A DNA stretch of 64,000 nt from CP2-2F sp034432555 (GCA_034432555.1 DAOUBW010000040.1:62001-126000); one strand, 5' to 3'; positions 1 to 11,257 are shown, counted from the stretch's first letter. The notes: generated from the sequence alone by a model not told the origin. Numbers and translations are program-made.

Positions 1-1851
1 ACCACACGCCGCGCCCGCCAACTCGCCCTGAGTGCGGAAATCGCGCAGGCGGCTGCCAGCACGCTGCGCCTTGACGAACTTTTTGATTTGATCGTGAATC
101 AGATTAAGGACAGTTTTGCCTTCGACCATGTGCAAATCTTCCGTATTGACAGCGACGGCAAGTTTGCCCGTGTGGTTTCCTCGACTGGTGAAGCAGGGCA
201 GCGCCTGTTGGCAAGAGGGCATGGCTTGCCTGTTGGGTCGCGCTCGGTTATCGGGCAGGTGACGGCAACCGGTACGCCGCAGATCGTGAGTGATACGACT
301 GATCCGCGCGCCGTCCACAAGCCTAACCCTGACCTGCCCGATACCCGTGCAGAAATGGCGTTGCCGCTGATCGCCCGCGATATTATCTTGGGCGCGCTGG
401 ACGTGCAGAGCAACGAGGCAGGCGCCTTCACTCAGGAGGACGTGGTCATCCTCTCCACGTTGGCGGGTCAGATCGCCATCGCCATTGATAATGCGGAACT
501 ATTCGCATCATCTGTGCGCCGTGCTGAGGAAATGCGCTTCCTGTTCGATGCCTCGCGTGCGGCAACCAGTGCCTTCACCGAAGAAACCGTGCAGCAAGAT
601 CGGATGCGCGAAATCGCTGAGCTGATGCGCGATAAGCTGAGTGCGGCAGCGGCTGCCGTGTTGGTCTTTGATGACAGCGGCACACGCCTTGTGCCATACA
701 GTGCAATGGCGCAAGGCGTCGAGCTGGTTATTCCGCCTTACTATGAGGTTAACCAGCCCTTCTTCCGAGAGTTTATGCAGCGCCACGAACCGCTACAAGT
801 GGATGATTTGGCGGCTGTGCAGGGTGGGCGCTCCGGCGCGACAGGCTCACTAAGTGGTTACACGCGCCTTGCTCAGGCACTGCGCGGCTTCTTACCTGAA
901 AAAGGTTCGCTGATCTTGGTGCCGCTCTATGCGGGCGATAACTTTGTGGGCGCTTTGGGTGCCGTGAAAGAAGTGCTGAACGGCTTCGATGATGAAGCAC
1001 TGCGCCTGACTCAAACGCTTGGGTCGTCGCTAAGCGCTACTATCCAAAGTGCGCGCCTGCTGCGTGAAGTGCGCGCCGCTAACTTGCGCCTTATGGAACT
1101 TGACCGCGTTAAGAGCCAGTTCCTTGCCAATATGTCGCACGAGTTGCGGACGCCGCTGAACTCGATCATCGGCTTCTCGCGGGTGATCTTGAAAGGCATT
1201 GACGGACCGCTCACCGAGATGCAAGAGCAAGACCTGAACACGATTTATGAGAGTGGTAAACATCTGCTTGGCTTGGTAAACGACATCCTTGATCAGGCGA
1301 AGATCGAGGCTGACCGCATGGAATTTGCTATCGCACCCTTTGCCCTGCATGAGGTGGTGAAAGGTGTTTCCTCTACGGCGATTGGCTTGTTGAAGGATAA
1401 GCCGGTGCGCTTATACCAAGAGATTGAGCCGGATTTGCCCAATGTGGCGGGCGATGAATTCCGCACGCGGCAGGCACTGCTCAACCTCGTTTCCAACGCG
1501 GCAAAGTTCACGCCGCAAGGCACGATCACTATTGCCTGCTTCCGCACTGAAGTGGAGGGTGTGCCAATGGTGCAGGTCTCCGTTACGGATACTGGTATCG
1601 GCATCCCACGCGATAAGCTCGACCTCATCTTCGAGCCATTCCAGCAAGCCGATAACAACGCTGCGCGCCAATATGAAGGCACAGGCTTGGGCTTGCCGAT
1701 CTCGCGTAAGCTGATCGAGAAGCAGGGCGGACGTATGTGGGTGGATAGCGAGATCGGCGTTGGGTCAACCTTCAGCTTTGCGCTGCCCATTGCCGGTCTG
1801 GAAACGGGTGAGCAAGCCAGCAGTGAAGCAAGCGCCGAAATGGGCGATTGA
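1..1851 (+). CDS. GAF-domain sensor histidine kinase (5' end outside window)
   Basis: The reading frame is open to the left edge, so the N-terminus is missing; the TTG at 88 is only an internal codon. The visible part begins inside a typical GAF lead helix, continues through that GAF domain (to about base 500) and a second GAF domain (to about base 1050). A HisKA domain follows with the phospho-acceptor in SHELRTPLNS near base 1140. The HATPase_c domain has N box NLVSNAAKF, G1 DTGIGI and G2 GTGLGLP. No transmembrane segment is visible in this part. It should autophosphorylate and pass phosphate to a response regulator that lies outside the window. It ends at a clear rho-independent terminator. 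Confidence 0.93.
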   Translation, partial: TTRRARQLALSAEIAQAAASTLRLDELFDLIVNQIKDSFAFDHVQIFRIDSDGKFARVVSSTGEAGQRLLARGHGLPVGSRSVIGQVTATGTPQIVSDTTDPRAVHKPNPDLPDTRAEMALPLIARDIILGALDVQSNEAGAFTQEDVVILSTLAGQIAIAIDNAELFASSVRRAEEMRFLFDASRAATSAFTEETVQQDRMREIAELMRDKLSAAAAAVLVFDDSGTRLVPYSAMAQGVELVIPPYYEVNQPFFREFMQRHEPLQVDDLAAVQGGRSGATGSLSGYTRLAQALRGFLPEKGSLILVPLYAGDNFVGALGAVKEVLNGFDDEALRLTQTLGSSLSATIQSARLLREVRAANLRLMELDRVKSQFLANMSHELRTPLNSIIGFSRVILKGIDGPLTEMQEQDLNTIYESGKHLLGLVNDILDQAKIEADRMEFAIAPFALHEVVKGVSSTAIGLLKDKPVRLYQEIEPDLPNVAGDEFRTRQALLNLVSNAAKFTPQGTITIACFRTEVEGVPMVQVSVTDTGIGIPRDKLDLIFEPFQQADNNAARQYEGTGLGLPISRKLIEKQGGRMWVDSEIGVGSTFSFALPIAGLETGEQASSEASAEMGD

Positions 1852-1885
1852 ACGGCACTGTTTCTAACCTACCCAATAGCTGTGA

Positions 1886-1909
1886 GGGCGGGATTTTCCC
1901 CGCCCTTTT
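1886..1909 (+). terminator. Rho-independent terminator after the GAF kinase
   Basis: A perfect 7-bp GC stem (GGGCGGG at 1886-1892, CCCGCCC at 1899-1905) is followed by TTTT. It sits 35 bases after the kinase stop codon and before the convergent idi gene. Confidence 0.85.
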
Positions 1910-1924
1910 GCTTGGGGATACGTG

Positions 1925-2983
1925 CTAATCTTTAAGCAAAGGCGTATGTTGCAGCGCGGGAATATCGCAAGCACCTGCCACAAACATCGCTATGCGGAGT
2001 TGGGCAGTCAGTTCGCGCACGAGATCGTGCGTTGCCTCTGCCGAATGCGCCGCCGCCTTCAGGAAAGGTCCCGCCAAGCCGCCAAGCTGTGCGCCCAGCG
2101 CAATGCACTTCGCCACATCAATGCCATCCCGCAAGCCGCCGCTGGCAATGATCGGCATGGTTGGCGCAGCTGTCCGCACCTGTGCAATGCTCTCCGCCGT
2201 TGAAATGCCCCAGTCGGCAAAGGCACGTGCCACCCGTGCGTGGAACGCCGTTGGCGCACGGTGATATTCCACCTCGCTCCACGATGTGCCGCCAGCACCT
2301 GCCACATCAATAGCGGCGATGCCTGCCTCTGCCAAGCGGCGTGCATCCTCCGCGGAAAAGCCCCAACCCACTTCTTTAGCGATGACTGGCACACCAATCA
2401 CGCGGCACAAGTGCGCCACTTTAGGCAGCAAATCTCTAAAATTGCCATCACCTTCCGGCTGAACTGCCTCTTGCAGCGCGTTAAAGTGCAGGATCAGCGC
2501 GTCCGCCTCTGCCATATCCACTGCACGGCGGTAATGCTCCACACCAAAGCCATAATTCAATTGCACCGCGCCGACATTCGCAAAGAGCAGAATATCAGGC
2601 GCCACATGGCGCACCTTGAACGATCCGGCAAGGTCATCATGTACGATTGCCGCCCGCTGAGAGCCAAGCCCCATAGCGATGCTGTTTGCCTGTGCCACCT
2701 CTGCCAGCACAAGGTTAAGCGGATTCGCCATGCTGGTGCCGCCCGTCATTGAGCTAATCAGCAGCGGCGCACTGAGCCGCTTGCCCATGAACAACAGCGA
2801 GGTATCCACTTCGGCAAGGTCAAGTTCGGGCAGAGCGCGGTGCATGAAGCGGTAGCGCTCTAAGCCTGTGGTCAGGCGCGGAAACTGCACGTTTTCCTCA
2901 AGGTTGATGCGGATGTGATCAGCTTTGCGGCGTTCGATCAACTGTGGATCATCAGGTGTATGTGCCATGTGTTTAGGCGCCAT
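1925..2983 (-). CDS. fni: Type 2 isopentenyl-diphosphate delta-isomerase
   Basis: FMN- and NAD(P)H-dependent isomerase that interconverts IPP and DMAPP, the two C5 isoprenoid precursors. The 352-residue length fits the type 2 family. Diagnostic segments are RKADHIRI near the N-terminus, SSMTGGT (FMN phosphate region), GLGSQRAAI, KEVGWGFS and the glycine-rich IASGGLRDG/ALGAQLGGLA at the C-terminus of the TIM barrel. ATG at 2983 was chosen; a second in-frame ATG at 2968 is also possible. The gene stands alone, convergent to the upstream kinase and divergent from the membrane protein at 3272. Confidence 0.95.
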   Translation of the reverse strand: MAPKHMAHTPDDPQLIERRKADHIRINLEENVQFPRLTTGLERYRFMHRALPELDLAEVDTSLLFMGKRLSAPLLISSMTGGTSMANPLNLVLAEVAQANSIAMGLGSQRAAIVHDDLAGSFKVRHVAPDILLFANVGAVQLNYGFGVEHYRRAVDMAEADALILHFNALQEAVQPEGDGNFRDLLPKVAHLCRVIGVPVIAKEVGWGFSAEDARRLAEAGIAAIDVAGAGGTSWSEVEYHRAPTAFHARVARAFADWGISTAESIAQVRTAAPTMPIIASGGLRDGIDVAKCIALGAQLGGLAGPFLKAAAHSAEATHDLVRELTAQLRIAMFVAGACDIPALQHTPLLKD

Positions 2984-3036
2984 TGTGTGGCGCGTCCCTC
3001 CAATGTTTTGTGTATGAGAGGGATTTTAACATAAAA

Positions 3037-3061
3037 GGCGCGCCGTAGACCGTGGCACGCC
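3037..3061. other. Imperfect hairpin in the idi/CPBP intergenic region
   Basis: GGCGCGCC (3037-3044) and GGCACGCC (3054-3061) form an 8-bp stem with one mismatch and a 9-base loop. Read on the minus strand it is followed by TTTTAT, so it could act as an attenuator-like element in the idi leader. No function is established. Confidence 0.35.
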
Positions 3062-3142
3062 GTATTAACCCATTGAATAGAAAGAGGCAAGGGTTGCTGG
3101 TGTCCTTTCGGGGTACTTTTCCACTGCCTGCCCTACGCTCGC

Positions 3143-3171
3143 TTGACAGGTTTTGCCAACCTATGTAGACC
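3143..3171 (+). promoter_or_regulatory. Candidate sigma-70 promoter for the CPBP-like gene
   Basis: A perfect TTGACA -35 (3143-3148) has a 17-base spacer and TAGACC as a poor -10 (3166-3171). The spacer carries a short inverted repeat (AGGTT/AACCT, 3148-3162) that could be an operator. The gene start lies 100 bases downstream. Confidence 0.4.
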
Positions 3172-3271
3172 CGAATTGCTCAATTTTATAAAATCTGCCA
3201 CGCCAAGCCTGTGGATTGCCCAAAGGCATACCTCCGCGCATAATTAAGGGCGAGAAGGAGACCTTTCCCAC

Positions 3272-4261
3272 ATGAGCAATTCGCAGTCCGTGGCGCCCGC
3301 GCCAACTTTACGCGGCGCATTGTGGCTTTACCTTGCCGCCTTTATCGGCACCGCCCTCATTGTGATCGGCTTACAAGGCGCTATTCGCAGCCTGTCGCTG
3401 CTGCGCCTGATTGCAGCGTTTTTGGCGGTTGGTCTGCCGCTGTTCATCGCTGCCTTTGCGCTGCGCCTGCCCATCGCTGCCAGCTTTGGGCGCTCGCCGC
3501 ATCTGCTGCACCTTGCCGCCGCCATCCTGATCGGCGTATTGGCGTGGCTGCCTGCCAGTTGGCTCGCCTTTTCCGCCAACTACGCCTTAGATGCTGCCGT
3601 TGGTTTTTTGCCGCCGCCACCTGCTGTCACAGAGGGCGTGCTGCCTTTCGCGGCAGTCATTCAGCTGGGCATTGTGGTGCCAGCACTGCATGGTGCGCTC
3701 TTTTGGGCATACCTTCAGCGCAGCGCAAACGGGCTGGGCGCCAATGGCGCGGCACTGCTGGCAGCCGTGCTTTACGGATTGTTTGCGCTGGTCAGCACCG
3801 AGTTTGGCTATGCGGGCATTGTCGGTGCGCTGCTGATAGGGCTGCTGGCAGCCTTCACAACACGCTACACGGGGTCGGCATGGGGCGGCATTGCCGTCGG
3901 TTGGGGCTACAGCCTTATGCGCCCGCTGCTGGAAAATACGCCGCTAGAAGCAGCCTTGTTCACAGCGCTTGGCACAGATTTATTGGGTGGTGGGTGGCTG
4001 TTGGCGTTTGGGGGTGGTGCCTTTGCGGCACTGTTCATCTTGCAGATGCTGCGTGCCTTCTCCAGTGCGCCGCCACAAGCAGGCTCGGTGAGCGTGCCGA
4101 CACTGGGACGTACATGGCAGGTGCCGTTGGTGATCATCTTGCTGATCTGCCTGTTGATTGGCTACAGCGAATTTGCCTTGCGCGCACAAAATGTTGTGCC
4201 AGTGGCGCCAGCAGATGAAGGCTCAACGGTTGTGCCAATCCGCCCGACTGCGGCACCCTAG
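3272..4261 (+). CDS. Polytopic membrane protein, degenerate CPBP-like
   Basis: A 329-residue protein with about eight hydrophobic helices and a short polar C-terminal tail. The organisation of residues 140-225 resembles the CPBP (Abi) intramembrane protease core, but the expected EExxxR and the later His-containing helices are absent. The corresponding stretches read ALHGALFWAYL and AAVLYGLFALV. If the family assignment is right, the protein would be a non-proteolytic relative. A GAAGGAG ribosome-binding site precedes the ATG at 3272. Function unknown; the CPBP link is inference from helix pattern only. Confidence 0.7.
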   Translation: MSNSQSVAPAPTLRGALWLYLAAFIGTALIVIGLQGAIRSLSLLRLIAAFLAVGLPLFIAAFALRLPIAASFGRSPHLLHLAAAILIGVLAWLPASWLAFSANYALDAAVGFLPPPPAVTEGVLPFAAVIQLGIVVPALHGALFWAYLQRSANGLGANGAALLAAVLYGLFALVSTEFGYAGIVGALLIGLLAAFTTRYTGSAWGGIAVGWGYSLMRPLLENTPLEAALFTALGTDLLGGGWLLAFGGGAFAALFILQMLRAFSSAPPQAGSVSVPTLGRTWQVPLVIILLICLLIGYSEFALRAQNVVPVAPADEGSTVVPIRPTAAP

Positions 4262-4462
4262 CCTGTGAGGCGGGTTGAAAAACGGGGCGATGGGCTGCCA
4301 AAACCGTGCGAATCGCTTATAGTAAACCGTGTCTCTACACAGGGTCTGATCAAGACGGACTGTCCTACAAACACCGCTGCCCACGGGCATCGCCTTGCTT
4401 TAGGCGTCCCTTTGCGCCATAATCGCCCCATTCCGAACTTACCAGAAAGTGAATTTTTACAA

Positions 4463-5974
4463 ATGACCGATCACGCCGCGAACCTGAAGGCGCTGCGCGC
4501 TCAGCTTGCCGAAGTCAGCCTCATCAATGGCATCAACGCCGTGCTATATTGGGATCAATCGACCTATATGCCAACTGGTGGCGCAGCCGCACGCGGACAG
4601 CAACTTAGCTACATCGCACAGCTTGCCCACCAACGCTTTACCGATCCCGCGTTGGGCAAACTGCTAGAGGCACTGCTGCCCTACGCCGAGAGCCTGCCCG
4701 CCGACTCGGATGATGCCGCACTAATCCGCGTGACGCACCGCGACTATACCCGCGCCACCAAAGTGCCGTTGGATTTAGTGGCAGAGCTTTCGCAGCACAC
4801 CGCCGAAACTTACCATGTGTGGGTAGGCGCACGCCCTGAAAACGCTTTTGACCGTGTGAAGCCCTACTTAGAGAAGACGCTTGACCTGAGCCGCCGTTAT
4901 GCAGAGTGCTTCGCGCCCTTTGATCACCTTGCCGATCCGCTGATCGATTCGTCGGACTATGGCATGAAGGCTGCCGATATTCGGACGCTCTTTGCCGAAT
5001 TGCGCGCCGAACTCGTGCCGATTGCACGCGCCATCACCGAACAAGCGCCCGCCGATGATTCCTTCCTGCACCAGCACTACGAGCCGCAAGATATTGAGAA
5101 ATTCAGCCTTGAGGTCATCAAGCGCTATGGCTATGACTTTGAGCGCGGACGCCTCGACCGCACGGCACATCCGTTTGCCATTCGCCTGAATCATGGCGAT
5201 GTGCGGATCACGACGCGCTATCCGAAGAACAAGCTGGGCGATCCACTGTTCAGCACGCTGCACGAGTCCGGACACGCCATGTATGAGCAGGGCATCAGCG
5301 AAGCATACGAAGGCACACCGCTGGCAGGCGGTGCCTCGTCCGGCGTGCATGAGAGTCAATCGCGCCTCTGGGAGAATGTAGTCGGGCGCAGCCTAGGCTT
5401 TTGGCAGCACTTCTACCCAAGCCTGCAAAGCATCTTCCCGCAACAGTTGGGCAATGTCTCGCTCGATCAGTTCTACCGTGCTGTGAACAAGGTAGAGCGC
5501 TCGCTCATCCGCACCGATGCCGACGAAGTGACCTACAACCTGCATGTGATGATCCGCTTTGACCTTGAGCTGCAACTCTTGGAAGGCACGCTCAGCATCG
5601 CCGATTTGCCTGAGGCATGGCACGCACGCTATCAGGCTGATTTGGGCGTGCGCGCTCCTGATAACCGCGATGGCGTGTTGCAAGATGTGCATTGGTACGG
5701 CGGCTTGATCGGCGGCGCCTTTCAGGGCTACACGCTTGGCAACATTTTAGGCGCACAGTTCTATGCGAAGGCGCTTGAGGCACACCCTGAAATCACAGAG
5801 CAGATCGGGCGCGGCGAATTCAGCACACTGCACGGCTGGATGCGCGAGAACATCTATCAGCATGGCAGTAAATACAGCGCACCAGAGCTGATTGCGCGCA
5901 CCGTCGGCAAGATTGACATTGCACCTTACATCGCCTACCTACGCAGTAAGTATGGCGCGCTCTATCGCCTCTAG
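4463..5974 (+). CDS. M32-family metallocarboxypeptidase (carboxypeptidase Taq)
   Basis: Zinc carboxypeptidase that trims C-terminal residues from peptides, cytoplasmic (no signal peptide). The HEXXH motif is HESGH at residues 267-271. The third zinc ligand is Glu297 in HESQSR, 30 residues after His267, the same spacing as in the Thermus enzyme. The 503-residue length matches the family. ATG at 4463 was chosen because M32 homology begins immediately (LKALRAQLAEV); the upstream in-frame extension from 4265 encodes non-conserved sequence in what looks like promoter DNA. Confidence 0.95.
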   Translation: MTDHAANLKALRAQLAEVSLINGINAVLYWDQSTYMPTGGAAARGQQLSYIAQLAHQRFTDPALGKLLEALLPYAESLPADSDDAALIRVTHRDYTRATKVPLDLVAELSQHTAETYHVWVGARPENAFDRVKPYLEKTLDLSRRYAECFAPFDHLADPLIDSSDYGMKAADIRTLFAELRAELVPIARAITEQAPADDSFLHQHYEPQDIEKFSLEVIKRYGYDFERGRLDRTAHPFAIRLNHGDVRITTRYPKNKLGDPLFSTLHESGHAMYEQGISEAYEGTPLAGGASSGVHESQSRLWENVVGRSLGFWQHFYPSLQSIFPQQLGNVSLDQFYRAVNKVERSLIRTDADEVTYNLHVMIRFDLELQLLEGTLSIADLPEAWHARYQADLGVRAPDNRDGVLQDVHWYGGLIGGAFQGYTLGNILGAQFYAKALEAHPEITEQIGRGEFSTLHGWMRENIYQHGSKYSAPELIARTVGKIDIAPYIAYLRSKYGALYRL

Positions 5975-6022
5975 GCATAAGAGAGCCTAGCCCATTTGCC
6001 GCTTTACGGGTAAGATCAGGGC

Positions 6023-7563
6023 ATGAAACGACCCACGCGCCTGATCTTGCCCGTTCTCTTATTGGCACTCTTGCTAAGCGCTGCGAACCTGACCGCAGCG
6101 CAGCCAGACGCCACGCCTACGCCTTCTACCACGCCCAACCGCACCTTATTGCCGATCCTGACCCGTGCCGAGACCGAAATGCTGTTCCCTGTGGCGATCC
6201 GTTTCAGTGTGACGCTGAACGTGCCGCTTGAGGACGTTATCTCGCTCTACCTCCGCATTTATCAGGCAGATGGCAGCCTGAACGTCACGCCACTGCTAGA
6301 TACACGGCGCGATGGCATCGCCCTAGACCCACGCACCGCCCTAATCACCTACCTGTGGGAATTCACGCCTGAAGAAGCGCCCGCGCCCTTCACGCCCCTG
6401 CGCTATGAGTGGCAAATACAGACCGCCTTTGAAGGCATCAGCGCCGCGTCGGGCGAATTTCTCTTTCAGGATACGCTTCGCAGCGCAGCGCAGCCCACCT
6501 TGCGCTGGCAGATTAGCGAGACGCCGCTCCAGCTCTACAGCCACAATGCCGATCTCGCGCTCAACCTGCTCCACCAAAATGCCTTGCGCGTCTATGCTTT
6601 GGTCAGCCAGCAAACCAACATCTCGCCTAGCCAAAAGATCGTGATCTACGATCCTGAGGCAACTTTTTGCCAGCGCGACCTGACCGACACCGAAGGCGAA
6701 CCGTTCATCGAATCGCGCACTATTGGCGGAACGCGCCGCCCTTGCGATCCGAACGCGGCACTTGCCATTTACGAGCGCTACGGCTTCAGCCTGATCCGCC
6801 GCCAAACGCTTGCCTTCAACGAACTGCAAGACCGCCTCACCGAGCAGATCGTTAGCCGTGCCTATGCCGTGCTGTGGGAAAATGCGCCGCCCGTTCCTGC
6901 GTGGTTCAGCGAAGGCTTAACGCGCCTTTATAAGATCACGCCGAACAGTGCTGCCCTGAGCATTCTGTTAGAGCGCTTGCGCGGTAATCGCCCGCTCTTC
7001 ACCTTGCGCGAACTGATAGCACCGCCTGAGGCGCTCAGCGGCGCTGATTTGCGCGTGTGGCAAGCACAGAGCTATCTCTTAACGCTCTATTTGGCGGATC
7101 GGGCAGGCGCGGAAGCGCCCTTCGCCCTTGCCCGTGACCTAGCCGCTGCAAACGATTTTGAGCAGGCGCTCCGTGCGCGCTTTGGCATCGGCAGTGTGGC
7201 GCTCTATAACGCGTGGCAAGCCTGGCTGCGCTCAGAGCGTGCGGCGCGTGCCGTCCGCTGGACGCCTTACCTTGAAACGACGCCGACTCCAACTGCCACA
7301 CTCACCGCCACACCAACGCGCACTGCCGCGCCGCCGCGCAGCTCACCAACGCCCATCCCAACCATCACAGCGGCGTTCTTCCCAAGCATCACGCCCATCG
7401 TGACTGCCACCTTCACCGCACTGCCGCCGGGCAGCATTCAGCGTCCCACGCCTGTGCCGCCGCCTGCCAGCGGCAATCCGTGCGGTGGTGCGCCACTCAT
7501 CACCTTGATTCCCGTTGGGATGGCGCTTGCCCTGCGCCTTAGCCGCCGAATGCGAGAGATGCC

Positions 7564-7567
<4 letters not shown>
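6023..7567 (+). CDS. Secreted peptidase-MA-like protein, catalytic His lost
   Basis: A signal peptide (about residues 1-26) is followed by an N-terminal beta-rich region (about 50-165) and an alpha-helical region (about 170-410). A Thr/Pro-rich linker (about 415-480) and one C-terminal hydrophobic helix with a basic tail complete it, so it is probably surface-anchored. The helical region resembles the peptidase MA-like fold: PAWFSEGL matches the segment carrying the third metal ligand. Where HExxH is expected, the sequence reads TEQIV, so both His residues are missing. It is therefore probably a non-catalytic relative. The stop overlaps the rlmN start by 4 bases. Confidence 0.8.
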
Positions 7568-8628
<1,061 letters not shown>

Positions 8629-8654
8629 CCTCATCTAAAGGATATCTACCGATT

Positions 8655-9440
8655 ATGTCTGTACTTGATGTGAACGGACAAGTTATCTACTACGATCTGA
8701 TCGGCAGCGGCGTGCCTGCCCTAATCCTGCACGGCTGGCTGGAGATCGGGCAAGATCATCTGCCGCTTGCCGAACAGCTTGTGGCTAACGGTTACAGCGT
8801 CATCTTGCCCGATCTGCCCGGCTATGGCAAAAGCGTACCGCCCAAGCGTACCTATCCCACCGATTTCTACAAGCGTGATGCAGCAATCATGGGCGAATTT
8901 TTGGCGGCGCTTTTGGCAATTTTCGGCGCACGCAACGCGCACATCTTCGGTTTTAGCGACGGCGGCGAGGTGGCGCTGCTGTTGGGCGTGGAATACGCGC
9001 ATTTGTGCCGTTCGGTCACGGCGTGGGGGGCCTTGGGCGCCTTTGATCAGTCCGCCTGCGAACATGCTCAGCGCGCCAGCTTTCCAACTACATGGGTGAC
9101 TGACGAGATGATCGCCAAGCATCCCGATCAAGATGTGGTGGGATGGGTGCAGCAGTGGGTGGATGCCTTCTGCACCATGATCGCGGAAGGTGGCGATCTG
9201 ACGCTCAGCCGTGCCGACCAGATTAGCGCGCCGCTGCTCTTGATGCTTGGTGAGGAAGATCGCCTCAATCCACCTGCGCTTGGGCGCCGCTTTGTGGAGA
9301 AAGCGGCTGAACGGCGCGGTGTGCTGCGCCAATTCCGCACCTTTCCCAATGTTGGGCATGTGATTCATGAGCAAGCGCCCAACGCCTTCTACAGCGCCGT
9401 GCTGGAATTTTTGGCAAAGGTAGATAGCACACAGCCATGA
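8655..9440 (+). CDS. Alpha/beta-hydrolase
   Basis: A 261-residue single-domain alpha/beta-hydrolase. The oxyanion-loop HGW is near residue 26. The nucleophile elbow is GFSDGG, the acid is probably Asp in LGEEDRLNP, and the catalytic His is in NVGHVIHE. The substrate cannot be told from sequence. AAAGGA precedes the ATG. It overlaps lysA by 4 bases, forming an rlmN-hydrolase-lysA-GNAT run. Confidence 0.9.
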   Translation: MSVLDVNGQVIYYDLIGSGVPALILHGWLEIGQDHLPLAEQLVANGYSVILPDLPGYGKSVPPKRTYPTDFYKRDAAIMGEFLAALLAIFGARNAHIFGFSDGGEVALLLGVEYAHLCRSVTAWGALGAFDQSACEHAQRASFPTTWVTDEMIAKHPDQDVVGWVQQWVDAFCTMIAEGGDLTLSRADQISAPLLLMLGEEDRLNPPALGRRFVEKAAERRGVLRQFRTFPNVGHVIHEQAPNAFYSAVLEFLAKVDSTQP

Positions 9441-10663
9441 GCAGCACCTTATCATACCAGGATGGCAAACTGCATTGGCAAACGCATGATCTGGCTGCGC
9501 TTGCCGCACAAGTTGGCACACCCTGTTATGTGTATGACTTTGAGGGCATTCGTGCCAACTTTCGGCGCTTGCAGGCTGCCTTTCCAAATGCCGAGATTCA
9601 CTACAGCCTGAAGGCGAACGCTAACCTTGCTCTGATCCGCGCCTTGCACGCCATCGGCGCGCACTTTGATGCCGTCAGCGGCGGCGAGATTTTCCGCGCT
9701 GTGCAAGCGGGGGTGCCGCCCAGTCAGATCGTCTTTGCCGGCGTTGGCAAGACGCGCCACGAACTCGACTACGCGCTGCGGCTTGGCGTCGGCTGGATCA
9801 ATGCCGAGAGCAGCGGCGAACTGGCGCGCATTAATCAGCTTACCCGCGCCTTAAAAGTGACGCCACGCCTTGCGCTGCGCCTGAATCCTGATGTGCGCGC
9901 CGATACCCATCCGCACATTGCGACTGGTCATGCCGCCGCCAAATTTGGCATTCCCTTAGCAGAAGCAGCCGATCTGCTTAGCGCGCACAACCCAAAGCGC
10001 GACGCCTACCGAATCGAAGGTTTGCATGTTCACATTGGCAGCCAGCTTGGCAGCGTGGATCATACGCTTGCGGCGCTTAACGCGGCACTGGCGCTCATGG
10101 ATCGCTTTCCGTTCCTCACAACGCTTGATCTGGGCGGCGGCTTTCCCGTCAGCTACACGGGCGAGCCTGTGCCAAGCCTTGAAGCGTTTGCTGAGCCGAT
10201 CCTAGCGGCATTGGAAGGACGCCCTGTGCGCTTGATCCTAGAGCCGGGACGTTACATCGTGGCGGAAAACGGCATTTTGCTGGTTGAGGTGCAGTATGTG
10301 AAGCCGACTAGCGATGGTGTAATTTATGTGACCGATGGCGGCATGACCGAATTGATCCGCCCGGCGCTGTATGCGGCGACGCATGGTGTGCTGCCGCTGC
10401 GCCACATGCCAGAAGCGGCAGTTATTTCTCATGTGGTCGGACCTGTTTGCGAAAGTGCCGATGTACTGCGCGCTGAAGTAGCACTGCCGCCTCTGTATGA
10501 AGGCGATCTGCTGGCGGTGCTGCACGCTGGCGCCTACGGGGCGGTGATGGCATCTAACTACAATGCGCGCCCGTTTGCGCCCGAAGTTGCCCTAGAGCCT
10601 GACGGTTGGCGCGTGGTGCGCCGCCGCCAGACGTGGGAAGAGTTGATTGCGGAGGAAAGTTAG
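9437..10663 (+). CDS. lysA: Diaminopimelate decarboxylase
   Basis: PLP enzyme for the last step of lysine synthesis, converting meso-diaminopimelate to L-lysine. It is a fold-type III decarboxylase with the PLP Lys in YSLKANANL (about residue 55). It also shows the HIGSQ segment, the glycine-rich LDLGGGFPV, EPGRYIV, and the dimer-contributed GPVCESADV near the C-terminus. The 408-residue length fits. Overlaps the hydrolase stop by 4 bases. Confidence 0.95.
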   Translation: MSSTLSYQDGKLHWQTHDLAALAAQVGTPCYVYDFEGIRANFRRLQAAFPNAEIHYSLKANANLALIRALHAIGAHFDAVSGGEIFRAVQAGVPPSQIVFAGVGKTRHELDYALRLGVGWINAESSGELARINQLTRALKVTPRLALRLNPDVRADTHPHIATGHAAAKFGIPLAEAADLLSAHNPKRDAYRIEGLHVHIGSQLGSVDHTLAALNAALALMDRFPFLTTLDLGGGFPVSYTGEPVPSLEAFAEPILAALEGRPVRLILEPGRYIVAENGILLVEVQYVKPTSDGVIYVTDGGMTELIRPALYAATHGVLPLRHMPEAAVISHVVGPVCESADVLRAEVALPPLYEGDLLAVLHAGAYGAVMASNYNARPFAPEVALEPDGWRVVRRRQTWEELIAEES

Positions 10664-10666
10664 GCT

Positions 10667-11257
10667 GTGCAGGTTGTGCCGCTCACCTTAGAAGGCGACC
10701 ATGTTCGCCTTGTGCCGATGGCGCCCGAACATGCTGATGGGCTGTGGAATGCCGCCCAAGATGAGTCGATCTGGCGCTGGATGCTAACGCGCATCACCAG
10801 CCGCACAGAGGCAGATCGCTATGTGGCACAGGCGCTTGAACGCCAGACGAAAGGCGATCAACTGCCGTTTGTGACCATTGCCAAAACGACGGGCGAGATC
10901 GTCGGCAGCACGCGCTTTGACGAGATCACGCCTGAACATCGGCGCGTCGAGATCGGCTGGACGTGGATCAATCCACGTTGGCAGCGCACTGCCATCAACA
11001 CAGAGGCGAAATACCTGATGCTGCGGCACGCCTTTGAGGTGTGGCAGTGCTTGCGTGTGCAGCTCAAAACCGACCTGCTCAACGAGAAATCACAGCGGGC
11101 AATTGCACGCTTGGGCGCCCAGCGTGAGGGCGTCTTACGCAGCCATTACATAATGCCCGATGGCAGGCGGCGCGACAGCGTCTATTTCAGCTTGCTCGAC
11201 TCTGAGTGGGCAAGCGTCAAGGCGCGCTTGGAGACTCTGCTGCACGCTGCACTCTAA
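10667..11257 (+). CDS. GNAT acetyltransferase, RimJ/RimL type
   Basis: A 196-residue GNAT-fold protein with the RimJ/RimL arrangement: N-terminal LTLEGDHVRLVPMAPEHAD, then IVGSTRFDEI, an EIGWTWI strand, and the NEKSQRAIARLGAQREGVLR segment for acetyl-CoA binding. Probably acetylates an amino group; the substrate is unknown. It starts at a GTG three bases after lysA. It overlaps by 4 bases the convergent pseudogene at 11254. Confidence 0.88.
   Translation: MQVVPLTLEGDHVRLVPMAPEHADGLWNAAQDESIWRWMLTRITSRTEADRYVAQALERQTKGDQLPFVTIAKTTGEIVGSTRFDEITPEHRRVEIGWTWINPRWQRTAINTEAKYLMLRHAFEVWQCLRVQLKTDLLNEKSQRAIARLGAQREGVLRSHYIMPDGRRRDSVYFSLLDSEWASVKARLETLLHAAL

Noticed and set aside
4265..4462. N-terminal extension of the M32 carboxypeptidase
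   Set aside because: Family homology begins at ATG 4463; the extension reads like intergenic DNA.
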